DNA of 64,000 bases from Pegoplata infirma. Its lineage: Eukaryota > Arthropoda > Insecta > Diptera > Anthomyiidae. The stretch is from positions 173,509,896 to 173,573,895 of the forward strand of contig OY992540.1 in assembly GCA_963921195.1 (NCBI GenBank). The letters are read 5' to 3'. How positions within the stretch are numbered: position 1 is the stretch's first letter; each line of letters begins with the position of its first letter. Below, piece after piece: positions 9,980 to 21,124 of this stretch. The position numbers and the translations under genes were made by a program. The notes below the pieces were generated by a model that searched no databases, was not told the DNA's origin, and saw nothing but the letters and a program-made list of their open reading frames with translations.

Positions 9980-10562
9980 CACAGTGCCACATTTGGCCAA
10001 TCTAGAACTTTAAGTGATATCTTTTCTTCTTTTTTTAAACAATTTTTTCTATTTTTTATTAAATTTTTAACATAATAAAAATTTTTGAAAAGAAAATTAT
10101 ATATTTTTTTTTTTTTTTTTGATGGAATAGAACTTTTGTGTTTGGTCTCTATTGGTCGCCGGACTTTTTCAGACATATTGACCAATATCCATAGTACTTA
10201 TTTCAACGGCTAATTTTTGCGACCGTCTGCGACGCCAACTACAGTGGGGCGAGGGTTGCTGGGCTGTTACAACAACAACAACAACAACAGTGGGGCGATA
10301 TGTATTTTTTAAACATATTTTTAAAATGTGCCCCCTTTTTTTGTGATATTTCTTCTACAGTCCTTCAGAGTATATATACCAAGTTTAAAGAAATTACAAC
10401 CAAAATTAAATTTTTTAAAAAGTGGGCGTGGCCGTTAACTGGCCTCCCATATTTTTCATAATGTTGTTTTTGAAGTCAATACGAATATGTATACCGAATT
10501 TCCAGTCAATATAAATAAAATTGGATTTTTGTCGTCCTAGATTGGCCAAATGTGGCACTGTG
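9980..10562. mobile_element. Transib-like MITE: CACAGTG ends, 5-bp duplication CACCG
   Basis: TIRs of 26 bp begin CACAGTGCCACATTTGGCC. CACCG is on both sides (9975-9979 and 10563-10567). The uninterrupted other arm of the host palindrome (15325-15345) carries the pre-insertion sequence with one copy (CAACG). A CACWRTG terminus and a 5-bp GC-rich duplication are hallmarks of the Transib superfamily, the group ancestral to RAG1. The interior holds CAA repeats (10270-10288) and no transposase. Confidence 0.75.
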
Positions 10563-10703
10563 CACCGGCAGTTTCTGATAGATTGGCCATAAAAAATAAT
10601 ATCTGTGCAAGAACTGGAAAAAACTTATGTAGCATTTTTTGGAAAAACATAAATTTTGAGAGCTGTTACACTTAAAGCACAGACTAATACAGACTCGACA
10701 TAA

Positions 10704-11180
10704 GTGACAGGTGTCAAAAAAGTAGTCTCTAACCATATGGTTAATTTTTTTAAATTATTCTACGAATTAGGTTAGAAAGAGAAGATAATATAACGCATCA
10801 TTAGAAAAATAGATCGGTTTTCATTGTCTCACTCACTCCTAAGTCGTAGAAAGTGTTGCCATGTTAGCTTTAAACTAGCTAAAACCCGCTCTGTTTTTTC
10901 CTAAAATCACTTAGTTTCCCCCCATTTTTTGTTGCGAAACTTGACAGGTGTCAAAAAAGTAATCTTGATCCATATGGTTTTTTCTTTTAATTATTCTACG
11001 AATTAGGTTAGAAGGAGAAAGCTAATATAACGCGCCATAAGAAAAATGGATGCCAGATCTGTTTTTATTGTTTCACTCACTCCTAAGTCGTAGAAAGTGT
11101 TGCCATGTTAGCTTTAAACTAGCTAAAAACTGCTCTGTCTTCTCCTAAAATCGCTTAGTTTTTCCCAATTTTTTGTTATA
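10704..11180. repeat. Two-copy 237-bp tandem repeat
   Basis: Units start at 10705 and 10942, each with TGACAGGTGTCAAAAAAGTA, and share CTCACTCCTAAGTCGTAGAA and TTAGCTTTAAACTAGCTAAA blocks. Divergence is roughly 10 percent. The unit is absent from the opposite arm of the host palindrome, so it was inserted or amplified after the palindrome formed. Confidence 0.85.
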
Positions 11181-13160
11181 AAACACTACTGTCGACTCTG
11201 TATATAGTCTGTGGCTTTGTAGTGTTTTAATGACACTTTTTGTTAGAATTATATTGTTTATTTAATATTTCCGATTCTTCAATAAAACAAACTGATAATT
11301 TTAAATGTTTATTAATTAAAGTTCATTGGTTTAAAAACGAAATGTCTTTTGACATATGCTGATACAAAGGTTATAATACGAATAATAGAAAAAATAATAA
11401 GAGCTCTTTTTAATATCGATACAAAAACAAAAAATAATAATTGCATACAACCTACATCCAGTGTGGTCAATGTTTGCAATTTCAAAAGAAAAAAAGGTTA
11501 CCATGTAACATTAAGGTTTATAACATACAAAAATGTTAATGTCCATAAACTAACTATCAATTGTAACATGAATATAAATAACACTGTGCTACAAAAGACC
11601 AAAAATAAAATATGCAGGGGTTCTCATATGAAAATTCGGGTTGGTTGGAGTCCATAGAGTAATGATATACTCGTAGTTTTTCTGGATCACTTCGTTAAGT
11701 ACGTTTTTTATTGGCAAATGTGTTGAAAAACGGCAATTCTTAAATTACAATTTTAAAAAATTATTACTTTGTTAATGTGCAACCGATTTTCGATTTTCGA
11801 TTTTATGGATTTTTTTGAAAGGTATAAGTCATATCTTTTAAACAAAACAAAAAAATTTAAAATCGATCAAGAATTGGCTGAGCTACGATCGTTTATGTTA
11901 AAAAAAACCAATTTTTTTAAAAATTTGCCATATTCTTTATACTCTAAGTTGAAAGTGCATCAATAAACATTTTTTTTTTGTATTTTTGCATAAAAGTATA
12001 GTAAAGTAGCTTTCCAAAACACCAAAACACATAACAATCGGTTAAAAAATGAATGAGTTATGCTAAGTTTTGTGATAGGACATTTTTAATTTTTTTCAGA
12101 AATGCTTGTAATTCAGGTATTATTCATAAATCTTATTGCTAGTAGTAATTTTATGTGCCTATGCATATAAAAAAGAGATGGTAACATAATTAGATTTGTG
12201 CGTGATTGACACATGATCACTAGTGAGCGTGATTGAAAATCAATTTTACTCACGTTGTTGTAAGTGAGTGGCAGTGTGAGTGGAATAAAAAAATGGGCGT
12301 GTCGGTTGCTTCTAAATCCCATTTATAATGTTTTGGTTTTGGTTTTGTTTTAAAAATATGAGTGTTACTTCTTAAACAAAAAAAATATTGAGAGTTGGTT
12401 GAAAATAGGCTCGTTTAAGTAAAAACCCTTTTTTGAAAAGTTACACCTGCAACATTTTTATGACAGAAAAAGTTGTACGTTTGCAAACATTTTTGAAACG
12501 AAATTGGTAAAATTGTGGGATCATTTGATGGAAATTTTACCAATTTATAAATAAGCGAATGAGGCATTCCACACCAAATATCCAGCAAAAAAGAAACATG
12601 TGTATAGGTTGTATGAATAGCCCTATATGGAAAATTGCGTTTTTGGTTTTTAAATTTTTCAAAAACTTAGCTTAGGAGGCGTGGTCAAATATTGGAAAAA
12701 TGGTAAAATTTGTGTTGAGTTACCTTGTTTAAATATTTATTAAATTAAATTGGAATGCACCACAATCTCAAACATCGATTAAATTTTTTTTTTTTGGAAA
12801 ATTTTCAGAACCCGTTCTGAAATTTTCCATTTTTTAAAAAAGTCAATTAATCAAAAATCCGGCCATTTTTTTTTAAGTTTAGATGTTTGTCTATCCACAC
12901 AAATAAATTCAGACATATGTTTTTTTGAGAAAATCGCATTTGAATATTAATTTTCATAACAATTTTGTAATTTGCTTGTATTTTCTTCAACGTAGCGAAT
13001 GAGTATTAAATATTTGCATAAATGTTACTTATTCGCTACGTTGAAACAAGAAAATACAAGCAAATTACTAAATTGTTATGAAATTCAAAATTCAATGCGG
13101 TTTTCTCGAAAAAAAAAACGAAAAACACATTACTGAATTCTTTTGTGTGGATAGACAAAC

Positions 13161-13330
13161 TAGAGATGGGCACATGAGCAGATTACAGCGTGATCACGCG
13201 TGAGTGTGACTGAATTCAATTTTACTCACGTGATTGTGAGTGAGTGTGAGTGGAAAAAAAATTGTGTGAGTAAGATTATTGCGTGAATGAGTGTGCGTGA
13301 GTTGATTTTTTTGCGTGAGTGTGCGTTATT
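13161..13330. mobile_element. TAGAGATGGGC element fragment with GTGAGTGTGAGTG words
   Basis: Same end sequence as 7637, followed by GTGAGTGTGAGTG repeats. The right boundary is unclear. The stretch 13330-13578 has no sound open frame. Confidence 0.5.
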
Positions 13331-13578
13331 TATTTTCTCTTCATATTTCCTTTCATACCAAAAAAAGCAACAAAAAAATGTAAAATTTTGATTAACTTCA
13401 GATTTCGTCCCGAAAAAATCAAAACAAATGAAGGGCTTACTGCAAAAACTTGATAAGCAACATTGTATTTGTTCGTTTTTTTCGCCTTCTGCTGATGTTC
13501 CATTTACAGATTTTTGGCAGAAGTCTTGCTGTAACCCTTTGTACAAGTATTTTGAGAATAAAAGTTCTGCAAAAGTTA

Positions 13579-14260
13579 CACTCAAACAAAAAAAAAAAAA
13601 ACTGTAAAGTTAACAAAAAATGTAATTAAATTTAACTATTAAAGCACCTGATTTTGAGCCTACTAAATTTCTAGTTAATTTAACTAAAAATATTTAGCTA
13701 ACTTTTCGTAGAATGAATGTAGCAAAAAAAAACTGTAACTTTAACTTCAAATTTAGCTGAAAATTTCGTAACATTTTTAAGTACATATTTACAAAAAAAT
13801 TAGTTGAATTCTGCTAAAATTTTTGTTACTTTTCGTAAACTAAAATTAACAAAATATTTTGTAATATTGTTTTTAACATTTTCAGGTTGAAATTTTATTT
13901 TTATTTCACCGAACACTTTAAACACTAACACTTCACTTATTTTTTTTTTCTATTTTTTCACAGCATTAAGTTCAGCTTAAGTAGAACTTATGAGATTTGC
14001 ATAGGAGGCTACACAAGAAATTTCTTAAATAGTTGTTGCAAAAAATCAGCAAATTAATTAGTAAAAATTTGTTAACTCAGTTTTAAAGTCAACAAAAAAT
14101 TAATTCAAAATTTGTTCAAAACTAGTATTCTCGTAAACTGAACTTAACTAAAAAAAATAGTTAAAACGCTGATTTTAACTAAAAATTTGCTAAAAAGCCA
14201 GTTAACTCAACTTAACTAAAAAAAAAAATGTTAACTTTACAGTTTTGTTCTTTTTAAGAG
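13579..14260. mobile_element. TA-flanked element CACTCAAACAAAA with an H1-upstream-like segment
   Basis: TA at 13577-13578 and 14261-14262. The outer parts repeat GTTAACTTTAGCTAA-like words in both orientations. Bases 13905-14030, read on the minus strand, align with 18898-19030: shared AAATTTCTTGTGTAG, GCAAATCTCAT, GTTCTACTTAAGCT, AAGTGAAGTGTT and TTTAAAGTGTT in the same order. In the other element this segment directly precedes histone H1-like coding sequence. Confidence 0.75.
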
Positions 14261-15400
14261 TATATTTTCTACATTATTTTAAAAGTTTTAAAGCAAAACC
14301 CACCATAAAATGAAATGTTGCTTATCGAGTTTTTACAATAAGTCCATCAAATGTAAAATTTTAGATTTTGTTGAAATTTTTGAAAGATTTTTGAAATTTT
14401 AGTTTTTGATATTTTTTTTTTTTGTATAAATAAGAATATTTATACCCCCGAACCTGTACCCATCACCATCTTCGATCCGTCCGTAAAAATTGACAAAATT
14501 TAATATTAAAAAACAATTCCAAAAAAAAAACAAAAGTGGCCGGATTTTTTATAAATTGACTTTTTTAAAAAATGCAAAATTTCAGAACGGGTTCTGAAAA
14601 TTTTCCAGAAAATGTTTCACAAATCTAATTATGTTACCATCTCTTGTTTATATGCATAGGCACATAAAATTACTACTAGCAATAAGATTTATGAATAATA
14701 CCTGAATTACAAGCATTTCTGAAAAAAATTAAAAATGTCCTATCACAAAACTTAGCATAACTCATTCATTTTTTAACCGATTGTTATGTTTTTTGGTGTT
14801 TTGGAAAGCTACTTTACTATACTTTTATACAAAAATACAAAAAAAAAATTGTTTAATGATGCACTTTCAACTTAGAGTATAAAGAATATGGTAAATTTTT
14901 CCAAAAATTGGGTTTTTTTTAACTTAAACGATCGTAGCTCAGCCAATTCTTGATCGATTTTTAATTTTTTTGTTTTGTTTAAAAGGTATGACTTATACCT
15001 TTCAAAAAAATCCATAAAATCGAAAATCGGTTGCACATTAACAAATTAATAATTTTTTAAAATTGTAATTTAAGAATTCCCGTTTTTCAACACATTTGCC
15101 AATAAAAACCGTACTTAACGAAGTGATCCAGAAAAACTATGAGTATATCAGTACTCTATGGACTCCCACCAACCCAAATTTTCATATGAGAACCCCTGCA
15201 TATTTTTGGTGTAGCACAGTGTAATTATAATACTTTTAGGGTCAGAAGTTCAAAGTGACTGGCCTGTATGCAACCGAGAGATCCAGTTCTTGCACAGATA
15301 TTATTTTTTATGGCCAATCTACCAGAAACTGCCGTTGGAGCGAAAAAAATACTTTTGAAAATCCCATACATATTTTGGGTGGTCTAATGATAATAAATGT

Positions 15401-15771
15401 ATTTATTATGATTTTTGTACTCAAGTAATATTAGTACAATTTTATTATTACTTAAATTATTTTTATATCCACGCTCACCGAAAAATTTTCCATTTTCTAA
15501 TCTCCTGGGACCAAGTGCAGGACTTTGAACTTCTTCTGACATAAAATTGTTTCATTTGCTTGACAAAAGTGCAAAAAAAAGGAAAAGTGACATTTTATCA
15601 GACCTGTGGAACTCTTTCCCTCTGATCCGATTTTACCCATTGCTGAACTTGAGCAGCCCATGATCATATGACATATTTGTACCAAACTTCATTTATTAGA
15701 CTACATCGTTTCACAGAGGGACATTTTACAGAATGTCTAACAAGGAAAGTATCCCAACCGTTATACACCTA
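15401..15771. other. Unassigned intronic sequence
   Basis: A moderately GC-rich stretch (15500-15730) without a stable reading frame; probably old transposon sequence. Confidence 0.3.
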
Positions 15772-16031
15772 CACTCAAAATAATTCTGCAGTAAAAATAT
15801 TAGTAAGTGATTTGGTACCAATATCTACTAATAAGTTACTAATTACCAGTAGTACGGTAGTTTTTTAGTATCTTCAAAGTACTAAAATTAGTAATTTTTA
15901 CTGGTTTTGAATAATATTAGTAAAAAATTTTAGTATTGATTACCAACGCCTGCACTAGATCATTTTGGACTAAAAAATTAGTTCATTAGTAAAATTTTTA
16001 GTATTGAATACCCACGTTTTTTTTTTGGGTG
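15772..16031. mobile_element. TA-flanked MITE CACTCAAAATAATT (260 bp)
   Basis: TA duplications at 15770-15771 and 16032-16033. The interior is made of the words TAGTAATTTTTACT and TTAGTAAAA in both orientations. No captured segment is seen. Confidence 0.8.
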
Positions 16032-16754
16032 TACTGTCCTGAAACTTAACACATATATATATATACGATTTTAAGTTTGATGTCTTAGCTTATCAGCAAT
16101 ATCTGGGAGTCAGGGGTTCAAATAATCGGTTAAAAATTATGATTTTTTGTTGTTTTTTTTTTGCGCTACTTCTTATGAAAGTATTTGATGTTTTAATATG
16201 GGAGGCAAGGTTTTTTAATACGTTGGCACAGCCTCGTAAAAGATCGGCTTTGTTATTTTTTTTAAGAAAATAAATTTTGGGGGGGTTTTATGTGAAAGCA
16301 TAGACCTACGATATCTATATTAAATAATCCTTGTTAAATTAAAATTGACAAGTATTTTTTCGCTGTGTTAGTTCGGGAGCTATGGGGAATTTCCTGAAAT
16401 TTGGTCGAAAAGCGGCCTGGCGACCGCTATGTTGAAAATCATCATTTTGATTAAAAACATTTTAAAACTGAGTTTTAAACAATTTTAACAATGAGGCTTC
16501 AAAAATAATCAATTTTATCAAAAAAGTATCGTGGTGTAACATTAAGTAATTTGGACATTTGTTTTAGATTAACCTTTCAATGCTGGTTCCCCATCTAGCT
16601 TCCAAAGTTTTCCATAACGCCAGGTTTTTAAGAGAGTTGAGGTCAAAGTTTACAAAAAAACGTATTTTTGTGCAATTTAGAGAGCATTTTTTGCGATATT
16701 TTGAGATCTGACCACTTGTCTTCGATTAACCTTTCGATGCTGATTCCGAATATA
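16032..16754. other. Old repeat sequence with a direct repeat
   Basis: Bases 16040-16380 resemble, at low identity, the palindromic family at 30498-31091 (AAACTTAA, CGATTTTAAG blocks). Bases 16419-16546 recur in direct orientation at 16929-17056 (GTTGAAAATCATCATTTTGA), the second copy lying inside the next element. Confidence 0.5.
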
Positions 16755-17894
16755 CACTGAGGGAAAAAATCGTAGTCAAATCAAAAATGCTCATACTCAT
16801 TTTTAAAAACCTCAAATTTTTTAAAAAAATGTTAATTATGAAGTTGAACTTTTTAAAATTTAATATGTTTCGGTTTTAATTTTAAAATTTTTCTTTTTTG
16901 AATTAAGTATTTTAGAACTCCTTTTCATTTCATGGTACCGCCATGTTGAAAATCATCATTTTGATTATAAACATTTTAAAAATGAGTTTTAAACAATTTT
17001 AAGAATGACGCTTCAAAAATTATCAATTATATTAAAAAAGTATCGTGGTGTAACAATAGTTAAAACTATTTTTAATCTAAAAAATATACTTAAAAAACAA
17101 TAAATATTTTTAATAAAACAACAAAAAAAAAGTGTATAAAAAAAAGTTAAGATAGAGTGTAAAAACAGTGAAATATGGAACTTAATGAGAAGTTTAAATG
17201 GAAATGGAGTTCCTCCTGGAATATGTTCTTTAAATTATTTGATTCTTTTTCTATGTCGTCTCTGCTCTTACGAAAACACCTGGTCGTATTTAATTTTTTT
17301 TAAAAGACTAAAAGCTACATTATGAACTTTTGGGTGATTTTTTAAATTCAACTTAAAGAAAATTAGTTATTGTAATACAATTTAAATATTTATAAAATAT
17401 ATTTTATTTAAAGAGAAAAAAATACGTTTAAAGAGATAAACTTAAGCAAATTTGTGGGCATCTTTAAAAATGTTTAAGTGTTGCGTTTTCTTCAGAGCAG
17501 CGATGATATACATATTACTTATTATACAAATGTTACTTTTCTAATTATTCTGTAGCAAAATAAAAAATATACATATAACAAATTTTTAATTGTTTTATTT
17601 TAAAAGAAAATTTTAGGAGATAAGTATAAAGAAAATTATTTTAATGGTCAATTTTAAATTGAACATGACTATCATTTTAATTTGATTATGAGCACCTTTG
17701 ATTTAAGCATGAAACATATTCAAATCACAGTTCTTTCATTTCATTTTTAAAATGTTGTTTGCTACTCAAGTCATAATAAAAGCATCAATGAATATTTTTA
17801 AATTGAGAAAAAACAAAGTTTGATGACTTTTGTCACTGTTTTATTTTCAATATGAGGTTGTTTTTGCTTGATTTGAGAATTTTTTTTCTTAGTG
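16755..17894. mobile_element. TA-flanked element CACTGAGGGAAAAAATC
   Basis: The left end is CACTGAGGGAAAAAATC after TA at 16753-16754; the right end is the inverse of CACTAAGAAAAAAAATTC before TA at 17895-17896. The 5.2 kb duplication starts inside it, so copy B contains only its right part (22781-23113). Confidence 0.65.
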
Positions 17895-18459
17895 TAGATC
17901 CCAAATTTTTCTCTGATGCCAGGTTTTTGAGAAAATGTATGTCAAAGTTCTCAAAAACGTTTGTTGGGTATTTTTGAGACGGTTTCTGATAGATTGGAAA
18001 TTTTGGTACCATTTTGTTAAGCTCAAATGTCCTTTTAGTGTACATATATACAGGGGTGTTTCATTCAAAAGTCACGGAATTGTTAATCTGCCCTTGTATT
18101 AAAAAAACTTAAAAAAAAAATCATAAACATTATATTTCCGCCCTCTGTGATGTGTTTTTGGAACTTTTTTTAAGAGTTCAAAAAACGTCCGTTGTTTAAA
18201 ATTTTGGTGTAGAATCGCTTTACACTCAAAAAAATAACTTAGTCAAAATATTAGTAAAAGGTGTTGTAATTTACTTCAACCAAACTTTAGCAAAAAAAAT
18301 TGTAAAAATTTAACTTTTACAGATTTTTTTGGCAATTTACTATTGGTAAAATACAAAAATTTTTTGGTACTTTTACTATATTTTCTTGCTAGTTTTTTTT
18401 TTTATTTTACTTTAATTTTTTTTTTTTTGGTTTTAAGAAAAAAAAAATGTTTAAAGTGT

Positions 18460-18650
18460 TCTAGTGTGAAAAAAAATCATTGCATATTCTGCTACTTTTG
18501 AAAGTCCAGCTGCCGAGACGAAGGTAAAAGATGATGCTGCCAACACCATAGCAAAGTAGCCATCCATCAACTGAAATAATGGTTGATGATGCTATTAGTT
18601 TGAACGTGGCGCTTAAAAATAGGCTACACAATTTTTATTTTTTACCATAT
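18460..18650 (+). pseudogene. Histone H1 5'-end fragment, first copy (A)
   Basis: After GTGTTCTAGTGTGAAAAAAA the frame reads SATFESPAAETKVKDDAANT, an A/K/P-rich tail, then in the next frame HPSTEIMVDDAIS. That is the start of the H1 winged-helix domain, whose fly consensus opens HPxTxxMVDxxI. A 6-base gap relative to the second copy follows, then GAACGTGGCGCT. Stops and shifts make it non-coding. No ATG context survives (TTGCATATTCTGCT where ATGTCTGATTCTGC would be expected). Confidence 0.65.
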
Positions 18651-18897
18651 TTTTTGCTAATTTTACCATATTTTTTTCTAATTTTATATGAAATTTTTTT
18701 TAAAATTTGCCACCTAAATTGTTAATAAAAAGTTGATAATTTTGAAAAATATTTTTTTTTTAAATTTTAACACCTACTTAGATATCTAATCTTCAATATC
18801 CAAAAGTTTTTTTTTTATTTTTTTTTAAATACATGTGAAAAAAATTAAAAATTCGAAAAAAAATGTTAATTTTTTACAAATTTTACATGAAAATGTA

Positions 18898-19212
18898 AGA
18901 AATTTCTTGTGTAGACTACTACGCAAATCTCATTTGTTCTACTTAAGCTAAAAAAAATGTCGCAAAAAAAATAAAAAAGTGAAGTGTTGTTCTTTTAATT
19001 TTTTGTTTAAAGTGTTTAAGTGAAAAAAAAAAATCGTTTTGGATTTTGATGTTGTTGGAAGTCCAGTTACTGCAACTACAGCTGCTGAGAAGAAGGCAAA
19101 AGAAGATGCCATCAAGCCGAAGAAACCATCCAACAACTGAAGTAATAGTTGATGCTGCTATTACTAACTTTAAAGAACGTGGTGCTCAAAAACAGGCAAA
19201 AAATGTTTAGTA
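18898..19212 (+). pseudogene. Histone H1 5'-end fragment, second copy (A), with upstream region
   Basis: The segment opens with promoter/5'-UTR-like sequence (AAGTGAAGTGTTGTTC, TTTAAAGTGTTTAAGTG). It continues GSPVTATTAAEKKAKEDA, an H1-type N-terminal tail, and then in a shifted frame HPTTEVIVDAAITNFKERG, matching the first helices of the H1 globular domain (HPxTxxxVDAxIxNxKERG). It stops at 19209. Broken by a frameshift and lacking a start codon, so a capture remnant and not a gene. Confidence 0.75.
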
Positions 19213-19554
19213 TATTCACCAAATTTAAATCAACTACTAATCAGAGAAAAAAAAATTACTAAATAAAACAGTTTTTTTTACCAAATTACAAATTTTTTTA
19301 TCTATTTCAATTTTACCACTTTTTTTTGGTAATTTTACCATATTTTTTGATAATTTTACAAGGTTGATTTTTTACAAAAATAAAATGGTATTCTTGTAAT
19401 TTTACCATTTTTTTTCCTAATTTTTTGATTAGCAAAATGGTTTTGCTAATATTACCAAAAATTTTGCAACGTCCAAAACTACAGTTTTTTTTTGCTAATT
19501 TTAACCATTTTTTTTGCTAGTTTTAAAATATTTTTTTTTTTTGAGTGTACATCA

Positions 19555-20090
19555 TTTGATTACTTTTTCTATACCGTCGCTGCTTTTATGAAAATACCTG
19601 TGAGTATTTAATTTTTTTTTAAAGAAACTTAAAAAACCCTAAATTGCGAACTTTTGGGTGATTTTTATTAGTCAACTTAATGGAAATAGGACATTGTAAT
19701 ATTATTAAAATAAGTATTTATAAAATATGTATTACTTTAAAGCACCGCGAAAATACACAAGAAAATTTATCGGCATCTTAAAAAATATTTGAACGGGTGG
19801 TGTTTGCTTTGGAGCAGTTATTTATATACATATATTGTACAAATGTATCTTTTTAATAAAGTAAACAAAATATACATATAAAAATTTTTAATTGAAAATT
19901 ATATGTTTATAATGGCCAATTTTAAATTAAACTTGACTCTTATTTTAGTTTGAGTATAAGCGTGTTTAATTTAAACATAAATACATTCAAATCACAGTTC
20001 TTTCATATTGTTTTTAAAATGTTGTTTGTTACTTAAGTCATATTAAAAGTGTCCATTAATATTTTCAATTTGAGAAAAAACAAAGCGCCT
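19555..20090. repeat. Diverged direct repeat of 17240-17820
   Basis: Shared blocks include CTTTTGGGTGATTTTT, TCAAATCACAGTTCTTTCAT and AAAATGTTGTTTG in order, with perhaps 75 percent identity. This older repeat predates the 5.2 kb duplication and recurs in copy B (24773-25307). Confidence 0.7.
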
Positions 20091-20364
20091 GCCAATTAAA
20101 AAAAAAATAAAAAAAAGGAGAGTCTGTCTTTGATTCCCTATAACCGGATAAAGTTCGCAATCGTAGTTTATTTCGTGAAAAAAATATTTTTTGTTTTGAC
20201 CACCATTGGTGCCAAAATTCGCGTAATGTTTAGTACACAGAGCAAAAACTAATTTAAAAGCTTTCATTGAGTAATTTTGGTCCACCACTGCATTTTAAGA
20301 AAAAAAAAAATTTAACACTCAAAAAATTATGACGGTAGATTCCACTACAAATGACAGTTAAAAC

Positions 20365-20594
20365 CAGGGTTGGCAACCGATACTCACCTAGAATAACGGT
20401 ATTTGGCTATAGTACCGCAACCAATAAAGACATGGACATCTTCAAAAGCGATTATGAAAGCTGATGAAATTTCTAGTATTTTAAATGTGTCAATTCGTGT
20501 TTCAAAATCGCTTTTGAAAATTTCCATATCTTTATTGGTTGCGGTACTATAGCCAAATACCGTTATTCTAGGTGGGTATCTGTTGCCAACCCTG
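20365..20594. mobile_element. hAT MITE with 8-bp duplication GTTAAAAC (copy A)
   Basis: Palindromic 230-bp element with ends CAGGGTTGGCAACCGATAC and CCAACCCTG. Perfect 8-bp duplications lie at 20357-20364 and 20595-20602. Inner words CAAATACCGTTATTCTAGG occur in both orientations. Confidence 0.92.
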
Positions 20595-20982
20595 GTTAAA
20601 ACTTATACATTTGTTGTTGTTTAGGCGTCCACTACATTTTACGGTAAAATAAACCAATAATGTTGTTTTTAACTGTTGATTAACAACTACAAAAAACTGT
20701 AAAAACTACTTCAAATTACAGTTGTTTCTACTGTAACTCAAATTGTCTGAATTTTTTTATTAACAAAAAAACTTCTTAGCGTCAAAAATTGTTAAAATTA
20801 TTTTTAAATAATTGCTGCACATCCGTTTTTCTAAAAATTTCTAGAAAATTATTATATTTTTTTATAGACTTATAACAACTACATAAAACAACTGTTACTA
20901 CAACGTAGTAATTTTTTGTATTTGTTTTTTAAAATGACTACAAAAAACAGTTGTTTGAGATTTTTCATACAAAAACAACTAA

Positions 20983-21124
20983 TACCCTATTCACACGTAC
21001 AGTTTTAAATCGTTTTTAGCAGTAATATTTTTAGCACTTTCTTTATTCTATTACAGTATATTGACAGAAAATGCTAAAAATAATTGCTAAAAACGGTTTT
21101 AAACTGCAAGTGAGAATAGGGTAT
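20983..21124. mobile_element. CCCTATTCACACG palindromic MITE (copy A)
   Basis: 142-bp near-perfect palindrome beginning TACCCTATTCACACGTACAG, with GCTAAAAAC inner words and an unpaired CTTTATTCTATTACAGTATA centre. It belongs to the family clustered at 36468-37971 and 46205-47005. Confidence 0.88.

Larger units (their letters stand above)
12561..14612. mobile_element. Second GAGGCATTCC foldback copy, damaged
   Basis: The left arm (12561-13000) and the inner part of the right arm (13040-13160 and 14520-14612) match the copy at 3099-4829. The right arm is split at 13160 by the TAGAGATGGGC and TA-flanked elements, and its outer end is missing. Its uninterrupted loop junction shows the empty site of the element at 3602-4245. 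Confidence 0.75.
9930..15400. mobile_element. Large foldback element, heavily interrupted
   Basis: The right arm is continuous (about 14620-15400). Its reverse complement is found on the left in three blocks: 9930-9979, 10563-10620 and about 11545-12210. Landmark pairs are GCAGGGGTTCTCATATGA (11612) with its inverse near 15180, and AGCTACGATCGTTTA (11880) with its inverse near 14930. The left arm is interrupted by a Transib-like MITE and a 237-bp tandem repeat; the loop holds another foldback element and a TA-flanked element. Confidence 0.75.
18223..19547. mobile_element. TA-flanked element CACTCAAAAAAATAACTT carrying histone H1 pieces, copy A
   Basis: TA at 18221-18222 and 19548-19549; ends CACTCAAAAAAA and its inverse. 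The outer parts repeat the words TGCTAATTTTACCATATTTT. Between them are two H1-like segments (18460-18650 and 18898-19212). Length 1325 bp; no transposase. Confidence 0.85.

Noticed and set aside
17833..18045. 70-codon minus-strand frame, repeated at 23052-23264
   Set aside because: Present twice only because of the 5.2 kb duplication; it lies across a transposon end and has low-complexity composition.
18948..19136. Minus-strand frame MLDGFFGLMASSFAFFSAA, repeated at 24085-24354
   Set aside because: Antisense shadow of the H1-like tail; the hydrophobic Ala/Phe run is the reverse complement of Lys/Ala codons. Frame lengths differ between copies because of one homopolymer change.
20043..20288. 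81-codon minus-strand frame, repeated at 25261-25506
   Set aside because: Same reason: duplicated noncoding DNA. No recognisable motif.
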